Source of the DNA: Thermobrachium celere DSM 8682
GTDB taxonomy: Bacteria > Bacillota > Clostridia > Clostridiales > Caloramatoraceae
Direction of reading: 5' to 3'
NCBI RefSeq assembly: GCF_000430995.1
Contig: NZ_HF952018.1
Span: forward strand, 1-64,000
Length of the DNA stretch: 64,000 bases
Shown here one piece after another: positions 16,948-26,530 of this stretch. The notes beneath the pieces were generated by a model. That model ran no database searches and had not been told where the DNA came from. It saw only the letters and a list, made by a program, of their open reading frames with translations. Numbering within the stretch: position 1 is the first letter of the stretch; the number at the start of each line of letters is the position of its first letter. Both the position numbers and the translations under genes were made by a program.

Positions 16948-17526
16948 ATGATTAATTTAATTTGGTTTTTTATGATTTTTATTGGTATAATAACAAGCTT
17001 TTTATACAATCCGATTGATTTTTCAACTATCATTGCACAGTCTGCTGAAAGTACAGTAAAGCTTTGTATTAGCTTATTAGGTATTATGGCAATATGGTCA
17101 GGTATAATGAAACTTTGTGAAAAATCAGGTCTTATTAAGATATTTTATGCTGTATTGAAACTACCTATGAAGATACTTTTCCCTAAACTTGAATATAAAA
17201 ACGAGAGGGCTCTTTACTATATAGTAATGAATTTAGCTAGTAACATGCTTGGACTTTCTAATGCAGCTACTCCCTTTGGAATAAAGGCAATGGAGGAGTT
17301 GCAAAGGATAAACACTAATAAGGATACAGCATCGGATTATATGGTTAAATTTATTATAATCAACAGTGCATGTATTCAATTAATACCTGCAACGGTAATT
17401 TCAATAAGGGCTAATTTAGGTGCAACATCCCCCTCTAGCATAGTAATTCCAACAATAATAACAAGTGCAATAACACTTATAATAGCTTTGGTTCTTGAGA
17501 AAGTATTTAGAAGGTGGTTTATATGA
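16948..17526 (+). CDS. spmA: Spore maturation protein A
   Basis: A 192-residue integral membrane protein with a nucleoside-recognition (Gate) domain. In Bacillus, SpmA and SpmB are needed for proper spore-core dehydration; the molecular activity is unknown. NLASNMLGLSNAATPFGIK (near 96-114) is a hallmark segment. The ATG at 16948 is chosen from AAGGGGAG placed 6-8 bases upstream; longer in-frame extensions lack an SD. The stop overlaps the spmB ATG (ATGA), so the pair is coupled. Confidence 0.92.
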   Translation: MINLIWFFMIFIGIITSFLYNPIDFSTIIAQSAESTVKLCISLLGIMAIWSGIMKLCEKSGLIKIFYAVLKLPMKILFPKLEYKNERALYYIVMNLASNMLGLSNAATPFGIKAMEELQRINTNKDTASDYMVKFIIINSACIQLIPATVISIRANLGATSPSSIVIPTIITSAITLIIALVLEKVFRRWFI

Positions 17527-18035
17527 TTTCAAAATATTTTATACCCCTTTTTATTTTATTTGTTTTAATTTATTCAGTTTTTAAGGGAATAAAGGTATAT
17601 GAAGTATTTGTTGAGGGTGCAAAGGAAGGTTTAAAAACAGTATTTAATATTGCACCATATCTTTTAACTATGCTGTTTGCTATAGATGTTTTTAGACGTT
17701 CAGGAGCATTGAATGGTTTTATAAATTTACTCGCTCCTGTTACTAAGTTTTTAAACATACCAGATGGTGTACTGCCTATGATTTTAATTAAGCCCCTATC
17801 TGGAAGTGGAGCAATTTCTGTTATGACAGATATTATGAAGACATATGGAGTTGATTCTACTGAGGGATTAATTGCTGCAATTATAATGGGTTCAAGTGAA
17901 ACTATTTTCTATACCATATCCCTTTATTTTGGAAGTATAGGGGTGAAAAAAATAAGACATGCATTAATTGTTGCATTAATAGCACATTTTATAAGCAGTG
18001 TTATTGTATGTAACTTTATTTTAAATTTTTTATAA
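17523..18035 (+). CDS. spmB: Spore maturation protein B
   Basis: A 170-residue partner of SpmA, also a Gate-domain membrane protein. Characteristic segments are FIPLFILFVLIYSVFKG at the N-terminus, EGLKTVFNIAPYLL, and MILIKPLSGSGAISVMTD near 85-102. The start ATG overlaps the spmA stop by four bases with AGAAGGTGG upstream. Length is normal. It is expected to act in the forespore or mother-cell membrane during spore maturation. Confidence 0.92.
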   Translation: MISKYFIPLFILFVLIYSVFKGIKVYEVFVEGAKEGLKTVFNIAPYLLTMLFAIDVFRRSGALNGFINLLAPVTKFLNIPDGVLPMILIKPLSGSGAISVMTDIMKTYGVDSTEGLIAAIIMGSSETIFYTISLYFGSIGVKKIRHALIVALIAHFISSVIVCNFILNFL

Positions 18036-18101
18036 TACAGATCTATTTACATTACAATCATGTAATATTTTGATATAATAAAATACGAAGGAGGAGTTAA
18101 A

Positions 18102-19451
18102 ATGAGGGATTTAACTAAAGGAAATGAAGCAAAACAGATAGTATATTTTGCAATACCAATGCTTTTGGGCAATCTACTTCAAACACTCTATAATACAGTT
18201 GACAGTATTTGGGTTGGAAAAGGTGTTGGTGAAAAGGGGCTTGCAGCAGTTACAGTAAGTTTCCCAATAATGTTTATGTTGATTTCTTTAATTATGGGAA
18301 TTACTATGGGAAGCAGTATTGTAATATCTCAGTATTTTGGAGCAAAAGACTATGAAAATGTTACAAAATCCATTAATACTACATTGTATTTTTTATTAAT
18401 ATCTTCGATTGTAGTTACAGTATTAGGTATTGCAGTTTCAAAACCTATTTTAATTTTGATAAATACTTCAAAGGATATATTAAATGAGGCTAATAACTAT
18501 TTAGTTATTATGTTTTTGGGCATAATATTTATGTTTGGATATAACGGGGTTACAGCAATTTTAAGAGGATTAGGAGACTCTAAAACACCATTATATTTTC
18601 TTTTAATAGCAACAATAATTAATATAATACTTGATCCAATATTCATATTTGCATTTAAACTTGGTGTTGTAGGTGCTGCCGTAGCAACAGTTATAGCTCA
18701 GGCTGTATCTTTTATATTTAGCATAAATTACATAAATAGAAAGCATGAATTATTTAAAATTAAATTAAGTAAAATAAAAGAGGCCGATAAGGATTTATTA
18801 AAAAAGATAATTAAGATAGGAATTCCTATGGGTATACAACAAACTTTAGTTTCATTAGCTATGGTATTTTTAAATTCAATAATTAACTTATTTGGAGTTG
18901 ATGCTATGGCTGCATATGGTGCAGCAGGAAGGATAGATTCCTTTATGTCAATGCCAATAATGAGTTTAAGTGCTGCAGTTTCATCCTTTACAGGTCAAAA
19001 CTTGGGTGCTAACAAAAAAGATAGAGTGGTAAAGGGGTTTAGAGCAACTCTTGTAATTGCTGTAGGTATATCAATATTAATTGCAATGCTTGCGATAATA
19101 TTTTCAAGTCAATTAATAAGCATATTTAATACAAAAAAAGAGGTTATAGATTACGGAATAGGTTACTTAAAAATTGTAGGCATGTTTTATTTTACATTTG
19201 CAATTATGTTTATAGTATCAGGTGTAATAAGAGGTTCGGGAGATACTATGGTACCAATGCTCACTACTCTAATTGGCCTTTGGGGAGTTAGAGTTCCACT
19301 TGCACAATATTTATCAAAAAAGATAGGTATAGAAGGAGTTTGGTGGTCTATAGGAATTGGATGGGTAATAGGAAGCACGCTTAATTATATTTATTATAAA
19401 ACTGGTAGATGGGAGAAAAAGGTTGTAATAAAGAAACCTGCTAAAATATAA
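18102..19451 (+). CDS. MATE-family multidrug/organic-cation efflux transporter
   Basis: A 449-residue transporter with about 12 membrane helices in two homologous halves. N-terminal MLLGNLLQTLYNTVDSIWVG and the internal repeat PMGIQQTLVSLAMVFLN, plus GAAGRIDSF and SFTGQNLGANK, are MATE (NorM/DinF-type) features. It would use Na+ or H+ gradients to export drugs or metabolites. SD is AAGGAGGAG. The final codons form the left arm of its terminator. Substrate unknown. Confidence 0.92.
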   Translation: MRDLTKGNEAKQIVYFAIPMLLGNLLQTLYNTVDSIWVGKGVGEKGLAAVTVSFPIMFMLISLIMGITMGSSIVISQYFGAKDYENVTKSINTTLYFLLISSIVVTVLGIAVSKPILILINTSKDILNEANNYLVIMFLGIIFMFGYNGVTAILRGLGDSKTPLYFLLIATIINIILDPIFIFAFKLGVVGAAVATVIAQAVSFIFSINYINRKHELFKIKLSKIKEADKDLLKKIIKIGIPMGIQQTLVSLAMVFLNSIINLFGVDAMAAYGAAGRIDSFMSMPIMSLSAAVSSFTGQNLGANKKDRVVKGFRATLVIAVGISILIAMLAIIFSSQLISIFNTKKEVIDYGIGYLKIVGMFYFTFAIMFIVSGVIRGSGDTMVPMLTTLIGLWGVRVPLAQYLSKKIGIEGVWWSIGIGWVIGSTLNYIYYKTGRWEKKVVIKKPAKI

Positions 19452-19462
19452 GCAGGTTTTTA
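19434..19462 (+). terminator. Terminator overlapping MATE gene stop
   Basis: AAACCTGCT and AGCAGGTTT flank an 8-base loop that contains the start of the TAA stop; TTT follows. Confidence 0.75.
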
Positions 19463-19544
19463 AATTTTATGACACTTTTACTGTTTTTTTGTCAAAAAAT
19501 TGCTATAATATACATAGGAGGCATTTTATAAAGGAGAGTAATTT

Positions 19545-20498
19545 ATGAAGCGAAGTATAAGATTCTTTGTTATAATGCTTATTATGATTTCATCGTTAGT
19601 TCCTCTTTTAGTTTTTGCTTTGTTATTCTTTAATAATACCTTTAGCTTCTTTATAGCAAGTGATAGGAGAAATATTGAATCAGTATTAGAAAAGGAAAGA
19701 AAATATATTGAGAGATTTGTTGAAGTTAATATTAAAGATGTAAAATTAGTGGCTACATCAGATAATGTAAAAACACTAAAAAAGGAAGAAATAATAGATG
19801 TTTTTATAAGAGTTATGAAGGTTCGAGATGATTTTGAAAAGATGAAGTTTATTAAGACAAATGGGGAAGTTTTAGAGGTAAGTAGAGAAGGAAAGGTAAG
19901 GGAGTATAAAAAAACTCACCTTGATTATTTTGATAAATATGCACTAGAACATGGAGATATAGCCTTCTATACAAATGAAGAGGATAGTAAACAGTATCTT
20001 TGTTTTTCTTCAAATTTTATAAAGGACGGAGAAGTATTTGCAACTTGTATTGCCTATATGCCTACAGATACAGTAGATTTTTTTACAGATAATATAAATC
20101 TAGATGCTATAGCAGAAATATATATAACAGATAGTAGGGATAAATTCTTGATAAAGAAGATGGATGAAGATCTTCAAGAGAGTGCCGATATTACTCTACC
20201 TATTAAAAATTCTGATTGGACTTTAGTTGCAAATGTAAATAATAGATACTTTAAAGATATACTTTATAAAAACATTCTATTTAAAACATTTATATTTTTG
20301 ATATTTATAATATTTTCTATAATACCAATAGCAAATTATATTGCTATACAGGTACAGGAGGCTTTTAGAGAAGTCTTAGATGCAATAGAAAATAAACAAA
20401 AAATAGAAGGGAAAAGCATATTTTTCGATAAGATTTATGAGCTAAGAAAACTAAAGGTTAATATAAACAAATTTATTGTTTATATTAGAAAAAACTAA
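19545..20498 (+). CDS. Membrane sensor protein lacking an output domain (paralogue of adjacent cyclase)
   Basis: A 317-residue protein with helix at about 5-30, an extracytoplasmic Cache-like domain (about 35-235), a second helix near 245-270, and a short coiled cytoplasmic tail that ends at about 317. The N-terminal half closely parallels the next gene: FVEVNIKDVKLVATSDNVK here and FVEMNIDDMRLLANSDDLK there. There is no GGDEF, EAL, kinase or MCP domain. It is followed after 12 bases by the full-length cyclase. It may be a regulatory partner or a decayed duplicate; the intact frame and SD favour a functional protein. Confidence 0.75.
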   Translation: MKRSIRFFVIMLIMISSLVPLLVFALLFFNNTFSFFIASDRRNIESVLEKERKYIERFVEVNIKDVKLVATSDNVKTLKKEEIIDVFIRVMKVRDDFEKMKFIKTNGEVLEVSREGKVREYKKTHLDYFDKYALEHGDIAFYTNEEDSKQYLCFSSNFIKDGEVFATCIAYMPTDTVDFFTDNINLDAIAEIYITDSRDKFLIKKMDEDLQESADITLPIKNSDWTLVANVNNRYFKDILYKNILFKTFIFLIFIIFSIIPIANYIAIQVQEAFREVLDAIENKQKIEGKSIFFDKIYELRKLKVNINKFIVYIRKN

Positions 20499-20510
20499 GG
20501 GTGGGTTAAG

Positions 20511-21947
20511 ATGTTCAAAAGGTTAAAGGTTGTTATAACAGTATTTCTTTTAATAATGTCCATAGTTCCTTTAATACTTTTTTCTTCTACATTCTTTTTT
20601 TCAGTAATTAATTACTTTACTAAAAATGATGAGAAAAACATTTTAGAGATTTTAACAAGAAATAAAAAGTACTTAGAAGTTTTTGTAGAGATGAATATAG
20701 ATGATATGAGGCTTTTGGCTAATTCTGATGACTTGAAAAGTTATGAAATAGATGAAATAAAGGGAGTTTTAGAAAGATTTTTATCAACTAGAGATGAATA
20801 TTCAAAGATTAAATATATCGATAAGGATGGCTGGTTTGTTGAAGTAGATAGAAGTAGATCCGTTTATGAAAAATACTTACAACTTAGCCAAAAGGAGAGG
20901 TTATTATTTGAAAAGGGGGATTTTTCTACAATAATATCTGAAGATGGCATAAATTATGTTGTATTTTCTTCACCTTATGAGGATGAAAACAGACATGGTA
21001 TTGTTGTGGGATATATTGATTTAAATAGGTTTGACTATATTTTTAAAGATTTAACTTTAACAGGTTTAGGTAACATAATTATTAAAGATAGTTCAGGAAA
21101 CTATTTGTTTAAAATGGATAATAATAAAAAATATGATGAGGATGTAAAGGAAGAGATAAAAAATACTGATTTTAGTATGATTGTTTCTATAAACAGAGAA
21201 GATATAAGAAATGTATTTTTAAACGATCTATTTAGAAAGCTTACCCTTTACTTCTTTTTAACAGTTGTTATGGCAATAGTTTTTGCATATATAATATCTG
21301 AAGCAATAAACAAATATATAACTCGAATTATAGTAAGTATAAATACTTTGACTAGAATTAAAAGTACCGATAGCCTTCTTGATAATATAAAAGAAATAGA
21401 AACTTTTAAAAATAAGTTTAATGAAATAATAGAAAAGCTAAATAAAGATAAGATAGACTTAAGTGATAAAGCTTATATTGATGCTTTAACAGGACTTTAT
21501 AATAAAAGATTCTTATCAGAAAAGTTATCTGAGAAATTAAAAGAAGTAAATGAAAATGTATATTTTATGATGGCTGATATTGATTATTTTAAAAAGATAA
21601 ATGATACTTATGGACATATTGTTGGAGATAGAGTTTTAAAATCCTTAGCAGAAATATTAAAACAAAACATTAGAGAAGGAGACTATGCAATTAGATTTGG
21701 TGGAGAAGAGTTTTTGATTGTTTTTAGAAATATAACAAAAAAGGAAGCTCTAAATATAGCGGAGAGACTAAGGGTTCAGGTTGAAAAATTTGTATATAGA
21801 GAGGAAAAGTTAAATATAAAGTTTACAATAAGCATAGGGGTTGCAAAATTTAAAAATGGAATTGAATATACAATAGACATAAGTGATGAAGCTCTTTATA
21901 GTGCCAAAAGTTTAGGGCGTAATAGGGTAGTTTACAAGGAAGTGTAA
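20511..21947 (+). CDS. Membrane diguanylate cyclase (Cache-GGDEF)
   Basis: A 478-residue protein predicted to make c-di-GMP. It has two membrane helices (about 6-30 and 243-266) enclosing an extracytoplasmic sensor, a short linker, and a C-terminal GGDEF domain (about 315-478). The catalytic motif is GGEEF at 397-401; an intact inhibitory RxxD (R388-E-G-D391) sits five residues ahead, so product feedback is expected. The TGLYNKRFL and DIDYFKKINDTYGH segments are canonical. It is coupled with the preceding sensor-only paralogue. Confidence 0.92.
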   Translation: MFKRLKVVITVFLLIMSIVPLILFSSTFFFSVINYFTKNDEKNILEILTRNKKYLEVFVEMNIDDMRLLANSDDLKSYEIDEIKGVLERFLSTRDEYSKIKYIDKDGWFVEVDRSRSVYEKYLQLSQKERLLFEKGDFSTIISEDGINYVVFSSPYEDENRHGIVVGYIDLNRFDYIFKDLTLTGLGNIIIKDSSGNYLFKMDNNKKYDEDVKEEIKNTDFSMIVSINREDIRNVFLNDLFRKLTLYFFLTVVMAIVFAYIISEAINKYITRIIVSINTLTRIKSTDSLLDNIKEIETFKNKFNEIIEKLNKDKIDLSDKAYIDALTGLYNKRFLSEKLSEKLKEVNENVYFMMADIDYFKKINDTYGHIVGDRVLKSLAEILKQNIREGDYAIRFGGEEFLIVFRNITKKEALNIAERLRVQVEKFVYREEKLNIKFTISIGVAKFKNGIEYTIDISDEALYSAKSLGRNRVVYKEV

Positions 21948-21987
21948 AAATACAAGAAGCGGGAAAAATAAGTATGAGGTGTTATTT

Positions 21988-23442
21988 ATGGATAGACTTA
22001 TACTTATTGTTTCTCGCTTTGCTGCTTTTATTATAGATTTAGTTGTATTTGGGGTAGTTTATATTATAGCTTCAGATTTAGGAGCATATGCTTATCTGTT
22101 AGGTTACATAGCTATATTTTTGTATAGGTTCATAATGCAGGGAAGATATGGTCAGACATTAGGAATGATGCTTTTAAAAATAAGGCTTAATAAATATTCA
22201 TACAAAATTGCATTAAAAAGAGAAATATATAGAATTGCATCTAGTTTTTATTATATAGGTTATATCTATGCTATATTTGATAAGAAATTAAGGACGTTTC
22301 ATGATATATCATCAGGAACCTATGTGGACTATGTGGATAAAGAATTAGAAGAAGTAAGAGATAATAAAATAATATTTTATATTTCAAGTTTTCTTCTTGT
22401 AATTTCAATAATAAAGGGTACTTCTAGATTTTTTATAAATGAAATAGGACTTTTTGGATTGAATAGATTTTTAACATCGGATGAATATTATCAAAGTTTT
22501 GAAGGAGACAATCTTTTAAGCCTATCACAGGATGAACTTTATCTTAAAACAGTTGGAAGAAAATATACAGCAGTAATTAAAGAAGGAGAAAAGAAGGTTA
22601 TATATAGAATATCCAATAAGCTAAAATATACAGAAGTATATAGGCTAAATACAAATGGAAATGAACTTGTTGGAGAATATAAATTTAAAGTGGATTTTCC
22701 CATACAGTTCATAGATAGTGGGGATTTTAAAAGAGAAAGTTGTTTTTGTGCAATAACACCTAAGGGAGAGCTTATTTTATTTTCAAACTGGGGAGATATC
22801 TATGCAAAAACAAAAATTTTAAATAAGGATGTAATAAATCTAAAAACTGGTGATATAGACAGGGATGGATTGGATGAAATAGCAATTTTAAATAGAAATG
22901 CAGACATAGAAATTTATAAATTAATGGATGGTAAATTAAACTTGATATTCTCAGGAAAGATAGGTGAAGACATATTACCCTATGCCTTTTTAATTGATGA
23001 TGGTATAATTGTTTTGTCTAAAGGCCAAAATAAAATTAATATATATAAATATGATTTTAAGGATTATAGTTTTAGATATGTCTTCAAAAAAGAGATAAAG
23101 ATAAAAGAAATATCAAATATATTTAAGTTTGGAGAAGGTTATTTAATAAACTATATAGGAAGAAATAATATGACCTTTAAAGTTGGAAATATACAAGTAT
23201 TTGAAGCTTTAGATAATAACTTTAAATTAAAATACAACTTTGGTGAAAGACCAGCAAGAAGATATTCATATATGGTTAGGATTGTGGAAAATGTGGTTGA
23301 TTTAGACGATGATGGGAAAGAAGAAATAATAGTTAAGTCTGTTGGTAAGGATGATGTAATGGGTCACGCCTACAGGGTAGAAGTCTATAAACAAAATAAT
23401 ATTCTTCTTATGATTAACAAATTATTAAGCTGGTGGGCTTGA
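21988..23442 (+). CDS. RDD-domain membrane protein with C-terminal FG-GAP/VCBS-like repeats
   Basis: A 484-residue protein. Residues about 1-115 form an RDD domain (RFAAFIIDLVVFG; RYGQTLGMMLLKIRL; FHDISSGT). A further helix lies near 125-142. The remainder (about 165-484) is beta-rich and has acidic calcium-binding-like loops DIDRDGLDEIAIL and DLDDDGKEEIIV, as in FG-GAP/VCBS propeller blades. The C-terminal part would be extracytoplasmic if the last helix crosses outward. ATG at 21988 with GAGGTG is chosen over an upstream GTG. Function unknown; such a fusion could be a surface sensor or transporter accessory. Confidence 0.7.
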   Translation: MDRLILIVSRFAAFIIDLVVFGVVYIIASDLGAYAYLLGYIAIFLYRFIMQGRYGQTLGMMLLKIRLNKYSYKIALKREIYRIASSFYYIGYIYAIFDKKLRTFHDISSGTYVDYVDKELEEVRDNKIIFYISSFLLVISIIKGTSRFFINEIGLFGLNRFLTSDEYYQSFEGDNLLSLSQDELYLKTVGRKYTAVIKEGEKKVIYRISNKLKYTEVYRLNTNGNELVGEYKFKVDFPIQFIDSGDFKRESCFCAITPKGELILFSNWGDIYAKTKILNKDVINLKTGDIDRDGLDEIAILNRNADIEIYKLMDGKLNLIFSGKIGEDILPYAFLIDDGIIVLSKGQNKINIYKYDFKDYSFRYVFKKEIKIKEISNIFKFGEGYLINYIGRNNMTFKVGNIQVFEALDNNFKLKYNFGERPARRYSYMVRIVENVVDLDDDGKEEIIVKSVGKDDVMGHAYRVEVYKQNNILLMINKLLSWWA

Positions 23443-23467
23443 CAAAAACTATCTAATTTTGTACATT
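23439..23467 (+). promoter_or_regulatory. Sigma-A promoter of the metG T-box unit
   Basis: TTGACA (23439-23444), a 17-base spacer and TACATT (23462-23467). The -35 element overlaps the stop codon of the RDD gene. Confidence 0.65.
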
Positions 23468-23474
23468 AATCTTA

Positions 23475-23694
23475 ATAATGAAAATGCTGTGAAGGAGAGA
23501 GTAGCATAATACCGTGTCTAAAAGAGAGCTGGGGTAGGTGAAAGCCAGTGGCACAGGGTTATGTGAAGATGGCTCTGGAGCACAACAGTCGATATGTAGG
23601 CTGTTGCGGCGTTGCCGTTATCTTAATTAAGGCCGTATGGCGAAGTAGGGTGGTACCGCGATGCCTCGCCCCTATATGGGGTGGGGCTTTTTAA
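23475..23694 (+). promoter_or_regulatory. T-box leader controlling metG
   Basis: The leader contains the T-box sequence AGGGTGGTACCGCG at 23647-23660 and a following terminator (23663-23694) with GCCTCGCCCC pairing to GGGGTGGGGC before a T run. Stem I elements AGAGAG, GGTGAAAGCC and GAAGATGGCTCTGGAG are present. The likely specifier codon is ATG at 23561-23563, just ahead of TGAAGATGG. This fits regulation by uncharged tRNA-Met: uncharged tRNA stabilises the antiterminator and lets metG be transcribed. The leader fills most of the 311-base gap between genes. Confidence 0.93.
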
Positions 23695-23753
23695 TTATAA
23701 AAGTTAAATATAACATCTTATATACACAAATAAAAAAGAAAGGAGAGAAGAGG

Positions 23754-25685
23754 ATGGAAAATAAGAGATTTTATATTACAACCCCAATTTATTACCCAAG
23801 TGATAAGCTACATATAGGTAATACATATACAACAGTAGCAGCAGATGCACTGGCAAGATTTAAGAGACTTACAGGTTATGATGTAATGTTTTTAACTGGT
23901 ACAGATGAACATGGACAAAAAATACAAAGAATAGCAGAAAAAAATGGAGTAACACCTAAAGAATATGTAGATAAAATAGTTGCATCAATAAAGGAACTAT
24001 GGAAGACAATGAATATATCCTATGATAAATTTATAAGAACAACTGATGATTATCATGAAAAGGCTGTACAATACATATTTAAAAAGCTATATGAAAAGGG
24101 AGACATATATAAAGGATATTATGAAGGTTGGTATTGTACTCCTTGTGAATCCTTCTTTACAGAAACACAATTAAAGGATGGAAAGTGTCCAGACTGTGGA
24201 AGAGATGTAGAGTGGACAAAGGAAGAGGCATATTTCTTTAAATTATCAAAATACCAAGACAGACTTTTAAAATATATAGAAGAACATCCAGAATTTATAC
24301 AGCCTGAAAGCAGAAAAAATGAAATGATTAACAACTTCTTAAAACCAGGTTTAGAAGATCTATGTGTTTCTAGAACTTCATTTACATGGGGTGTACCTGT
24401 TGAGTTTGATCCAAAGCATGTTGTATATGTTTGGATAGATGCACTTGCTAACTATATAACTGCATTAGGTTATGGAAGTGAAGATGATACATTATATAAG
24501 AAATACTGGCCAGCAGATGTACATCTTGTTGGAAAGGATATAATAAGATTCCATACAATTATTTGGCCAATCATGTTAATGGCACTTGATCTACCACTTC
24601 CAAAGCAAGTATTTGGACATGGATGGTTATTAGTTGATGGTGGAAAGATGTCAAAATCAAAGGGTAATGTAGTAGATCCAGTTGTTTTAACTGAACACTT
24701 TGGAGTGGATGCTGTTAGATATTATCTATTAAGAGAAATTCCTTTTGGTCAAGATGGTCAATTTACAAATGAAATGTTTATAAAGAGAATAAATTCAGAC
24801 CTTGCTAATGACCTTGGTAATTTAGTGTCAAGAACTCTAACAATGATTGAAAAATACTTTGATGGAGAAATTTTAAGAGGAGAAGCAGGAGATTTTGATG
24901 ACGAATTAAAGAATCTTGCTAAGGAAACTCCAGCTAAAGTTGAAGATTTAATGAACAAATATAGAATAAGTGATGCCATGGATGAAATATGGAGGCTGAT
25001 CTCTAGGGCAAATAAGTATATAGATGAAACAATGCCATGGGTTCTTGCAAAGGATGAAGGTACTAAAAATAGATTAAAAGAGGTTCTATACAACCTTGCA
25101 GAAACAATAAGATTTATAACTGTTCTATTACAATCATTTATGCCTGAAACTGCAGAAAAAATTAAAAATCAATTTAACTTTACAGATTTAACTTGGGATT
25201 CAGTTAAGGACTTTGGATGCTTAAAAGAAGGTACTAAAGTTAAGAGAGGAGAGCTATTATTCCCAAGAATAGATGTAGAAAAGAAGTTAGAGGAGCTTGA
25301 AAAATTAAACAAAAATGAAGAAAAGAAGGAGGAAAAGAAGATGGAGCCAATTAAGAGTGAAATAACAATAGATGATTTTTCAAAGATAGATCTAAGAGTT
25401 GCTAAGGTTGTTGAATGTGAAAAAATTGAAGGTGCAGATAAATTGCTTAAATTAAAGGTTGATTTAGGTGGAGAACAAAGACAGGTTGTATCTGGAATTG
25501 CAAAACACTTTAAGCCAGAAGAACTAATTGGTAAAAATGTGATTTTAGTTGCAAACTTAAAACCTGTAAAGCTAAGAGGAGTAGACTCCTATGGTATGAT
25601 TTTAGCTGCATCAACTTCAGATAAAGAAAAATTAGTTTTAGCAACAGTTGATGGAGATATTGAAACAGGTGCACAAGTTAAGTAA
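23754..25685 (+). CDS. metG: Methionyl-tRNA synthetase
   Basis: A 643-residue class I synthetase. HIGN is at residues 20-23, zinc-binding CTPC near 129-132 and CPDC near 145-148, and KMSKS near 299-303. The C-terminal EMAP-like tRNA-binding domain starts near 540 (DFSKIDLRVAKVVECEKI) after a lysine/glutamate-rich linker. The ATG at 23754 with AGGAG eight bases upstream is the start; the open frame running back to 23661 is part of the T-box terminator. It is controlled by the T-box upstream and followed by tatD 11 bases later. Confidence 0.97.
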   Translation: MENKRFYITTPIYYPSDKLHIGNTYTTVAADALARFKRLTGYDVMFLTGTDEHGQKIQRIAEKNGVTPKEYVDKIVASIKELWKTMNISYDKFIRTTDDYHEKAVQYIFKKLYEKGDIYKGYYEGWYCTPCESFFTETQLKDGKCPDCGRDVEWTKEEAYFFKLSKYQDRLLKYIEEHPEFIQPESRKNEMINNFLKPGLEDLCVSRTSFTWGVPVEFDPKHVVYVWIDALANYITALGYGSEDDTLYKKYWPADVHLVGKDIIRFHTIIWPIMLMALDLPLPKQVFGHGWLLVDGGKMSKSKGNVVDPVVLTEHFGVDAVRYYLLREIPFGQDGQFTNEMFIKRINSDLANDLGNLVSRTLTMIEKYFDGEILRGEAGDFDDELKNLAKETPAKVEDLMNKYRISDAMDEIWRLISRANKYIDETMPWVLAKDEGTKNRLKEVLYNLAETIRFITVLLQSFMPETAEKIKNQFNFTDLTWDSVKDFGCLKEGTKVKRGELLFPRIDVEKKLEELEKLNKNEEKKEEKKMEPIKSEITIDDFSKIDLRVAKVVECEKIEGADKLLKLKVDLGGEQRQVVSGIAKHFKPEELIGKNVILVANLKPVKLRGVDSYGMILAASTSDKEKLVLATVDGDIETGAQVK

Positions 25686-25696
25686 GGAGTGATAAC

Positions 25697-26446
25697 TTGA
25701 TATTTGATACACATGCTCATTATGATGACGATGCATTTGATAACGATAGAGAGGAAGTAATTGAAAAGCTAAAAAAGGCAAATGTTGGACGTGTTTTGAA
25801 TTGTGGAGCAAGTATAGAAGGATGTTTTAAGACTGTTGAGCTTGTTCAAAAATATGATTTCTTCTTTGGAGCAGTTGGACTTCATCCTCATGAGGCAGAA
25901 AAAAAGAATGATTTAAATATAGTTGGTGATCTACTTTTAAAGGATAAAATTGTAGCTGTTGGAGAGATTGGATTAGATTACTACTATCCTCATGATAGAG
26001 AAAAGCAAAAGAGATTATTTAGAGAGCAGATGGATTTGGCAAAACAGCTAAACAAACCAGTAGTAATACATGATAGAGATGCCCATGAGGATACATTAAA
26101 GATATTAAAGGAATTTAAAGGAGTATCTGGTGTACTCCACTGCTTCTCAGGTAGTGTAGAGTTTGCAAAAGAGGTTGTAAAGCTTGGATATTATTTAGGT
26201 TTTACAGGAGTTGTAACCTTCAAAAATGCAAAAAAAGCGGTGGAGGTTGTGCAAAATATACCTCTTGATTACATTCTAGTAGAAACAGATTGTCCATACA
26301 TGGCACCAGAACCCTATAGAGGTAAGAGAAATGATTCATCCTATTTAGTTTATGTAATAGATAAAATAGCACAAATTAAAGAACTAGATTATAAATACGT
26401 AGAAGAAGTCACATATAACAATGGTTTAAGGGCTTTTATGTTATAA
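25697..26446 (+). CDS. yabD: TatD-family metal-dependent DNase (YabD)
   Basis: A 249-residue TIM-barrel hydrolase. Metal ligands are in FDTHAHYDDDAF, GEIGLDYYY, VIHDRDAHEDT, LHCFSGS and VETDCPYMAPEP. Length is typical. TatD enzymes are 3'-to-5' exonucleases active on DNA and possibly involved in repair or RNA/DNA turnover. It starts with TTG after AAGGAGTGATAAC, 11 bases past metG, the same order as metS-yabD in B. subtilis. Its last codons enter a terminator hairpin. Confidence 0.93.
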   Translation: MIFDTHAHYDDDAFDNDREEVIEKLKKANVGRVLNCGASIEGCFKTVELVQKYDFFFGAVGLHPHEAEKKNDLNIVGDLLLKDKIVAVGEIGLDYYYPHDREKQKRLFREQMDLAKQLNKPVVIHDRDAHEDTLKILKEFKGVSGVLHCFSGSVEFAKEVVKLGYYLGFTGVVTFKNAKKAVEVVQNIPLDYILVETDCPYMAPEPYRGKRNDSSYLVYVIDKIAQIKELDYKYVEEVTYNNGLRAFML

Positions 26447-26466
26447 AGCCCTTAAATTAATTTTTT
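26425..26466 (+). terminator. Terminator overlapping the yabD 3' end
   Basis: TTTAAGGGCTTT and AAAGCCCTTAAA enclose an 8-base loop with the TAA stop partly in the right arm; TTAATTTTTT follows. Confidence 0.85.
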
Positions 26467-26497
26467 GTAAATAACAAAGAAAAATGAAAAAAATGGT

Positions 26498-26525
26498 TTT
26501 ACTTTTTTCATTTTTTGTATATAAT
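26498..26525 (+). promoter_or_regulatory. Candidate upstream promoter before yabE
   Basis: TTTACT (26498-26503) and a perfect TATAAT (26520-26525) with 16-base spacing. It would start a transcript near 26532, at the start of the structured segment described next. Confidence 0.4.
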
Positions 26526-26530
26526 ATTAA

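Noticed and set aside
19485-19515. Promoter TTGTCA...TATAAT before the sensor-only gene
   Set aside because: The hexamers are only about nine bases apart, too short for sigma-A; no convincing -35 at 17 bases was found.
23661-23753. N-terminal extension of metG (MPRPYMGWG...)
   Set aside because: It translates the T-box antiterminator/terminator; the family start and SD are at 23754.
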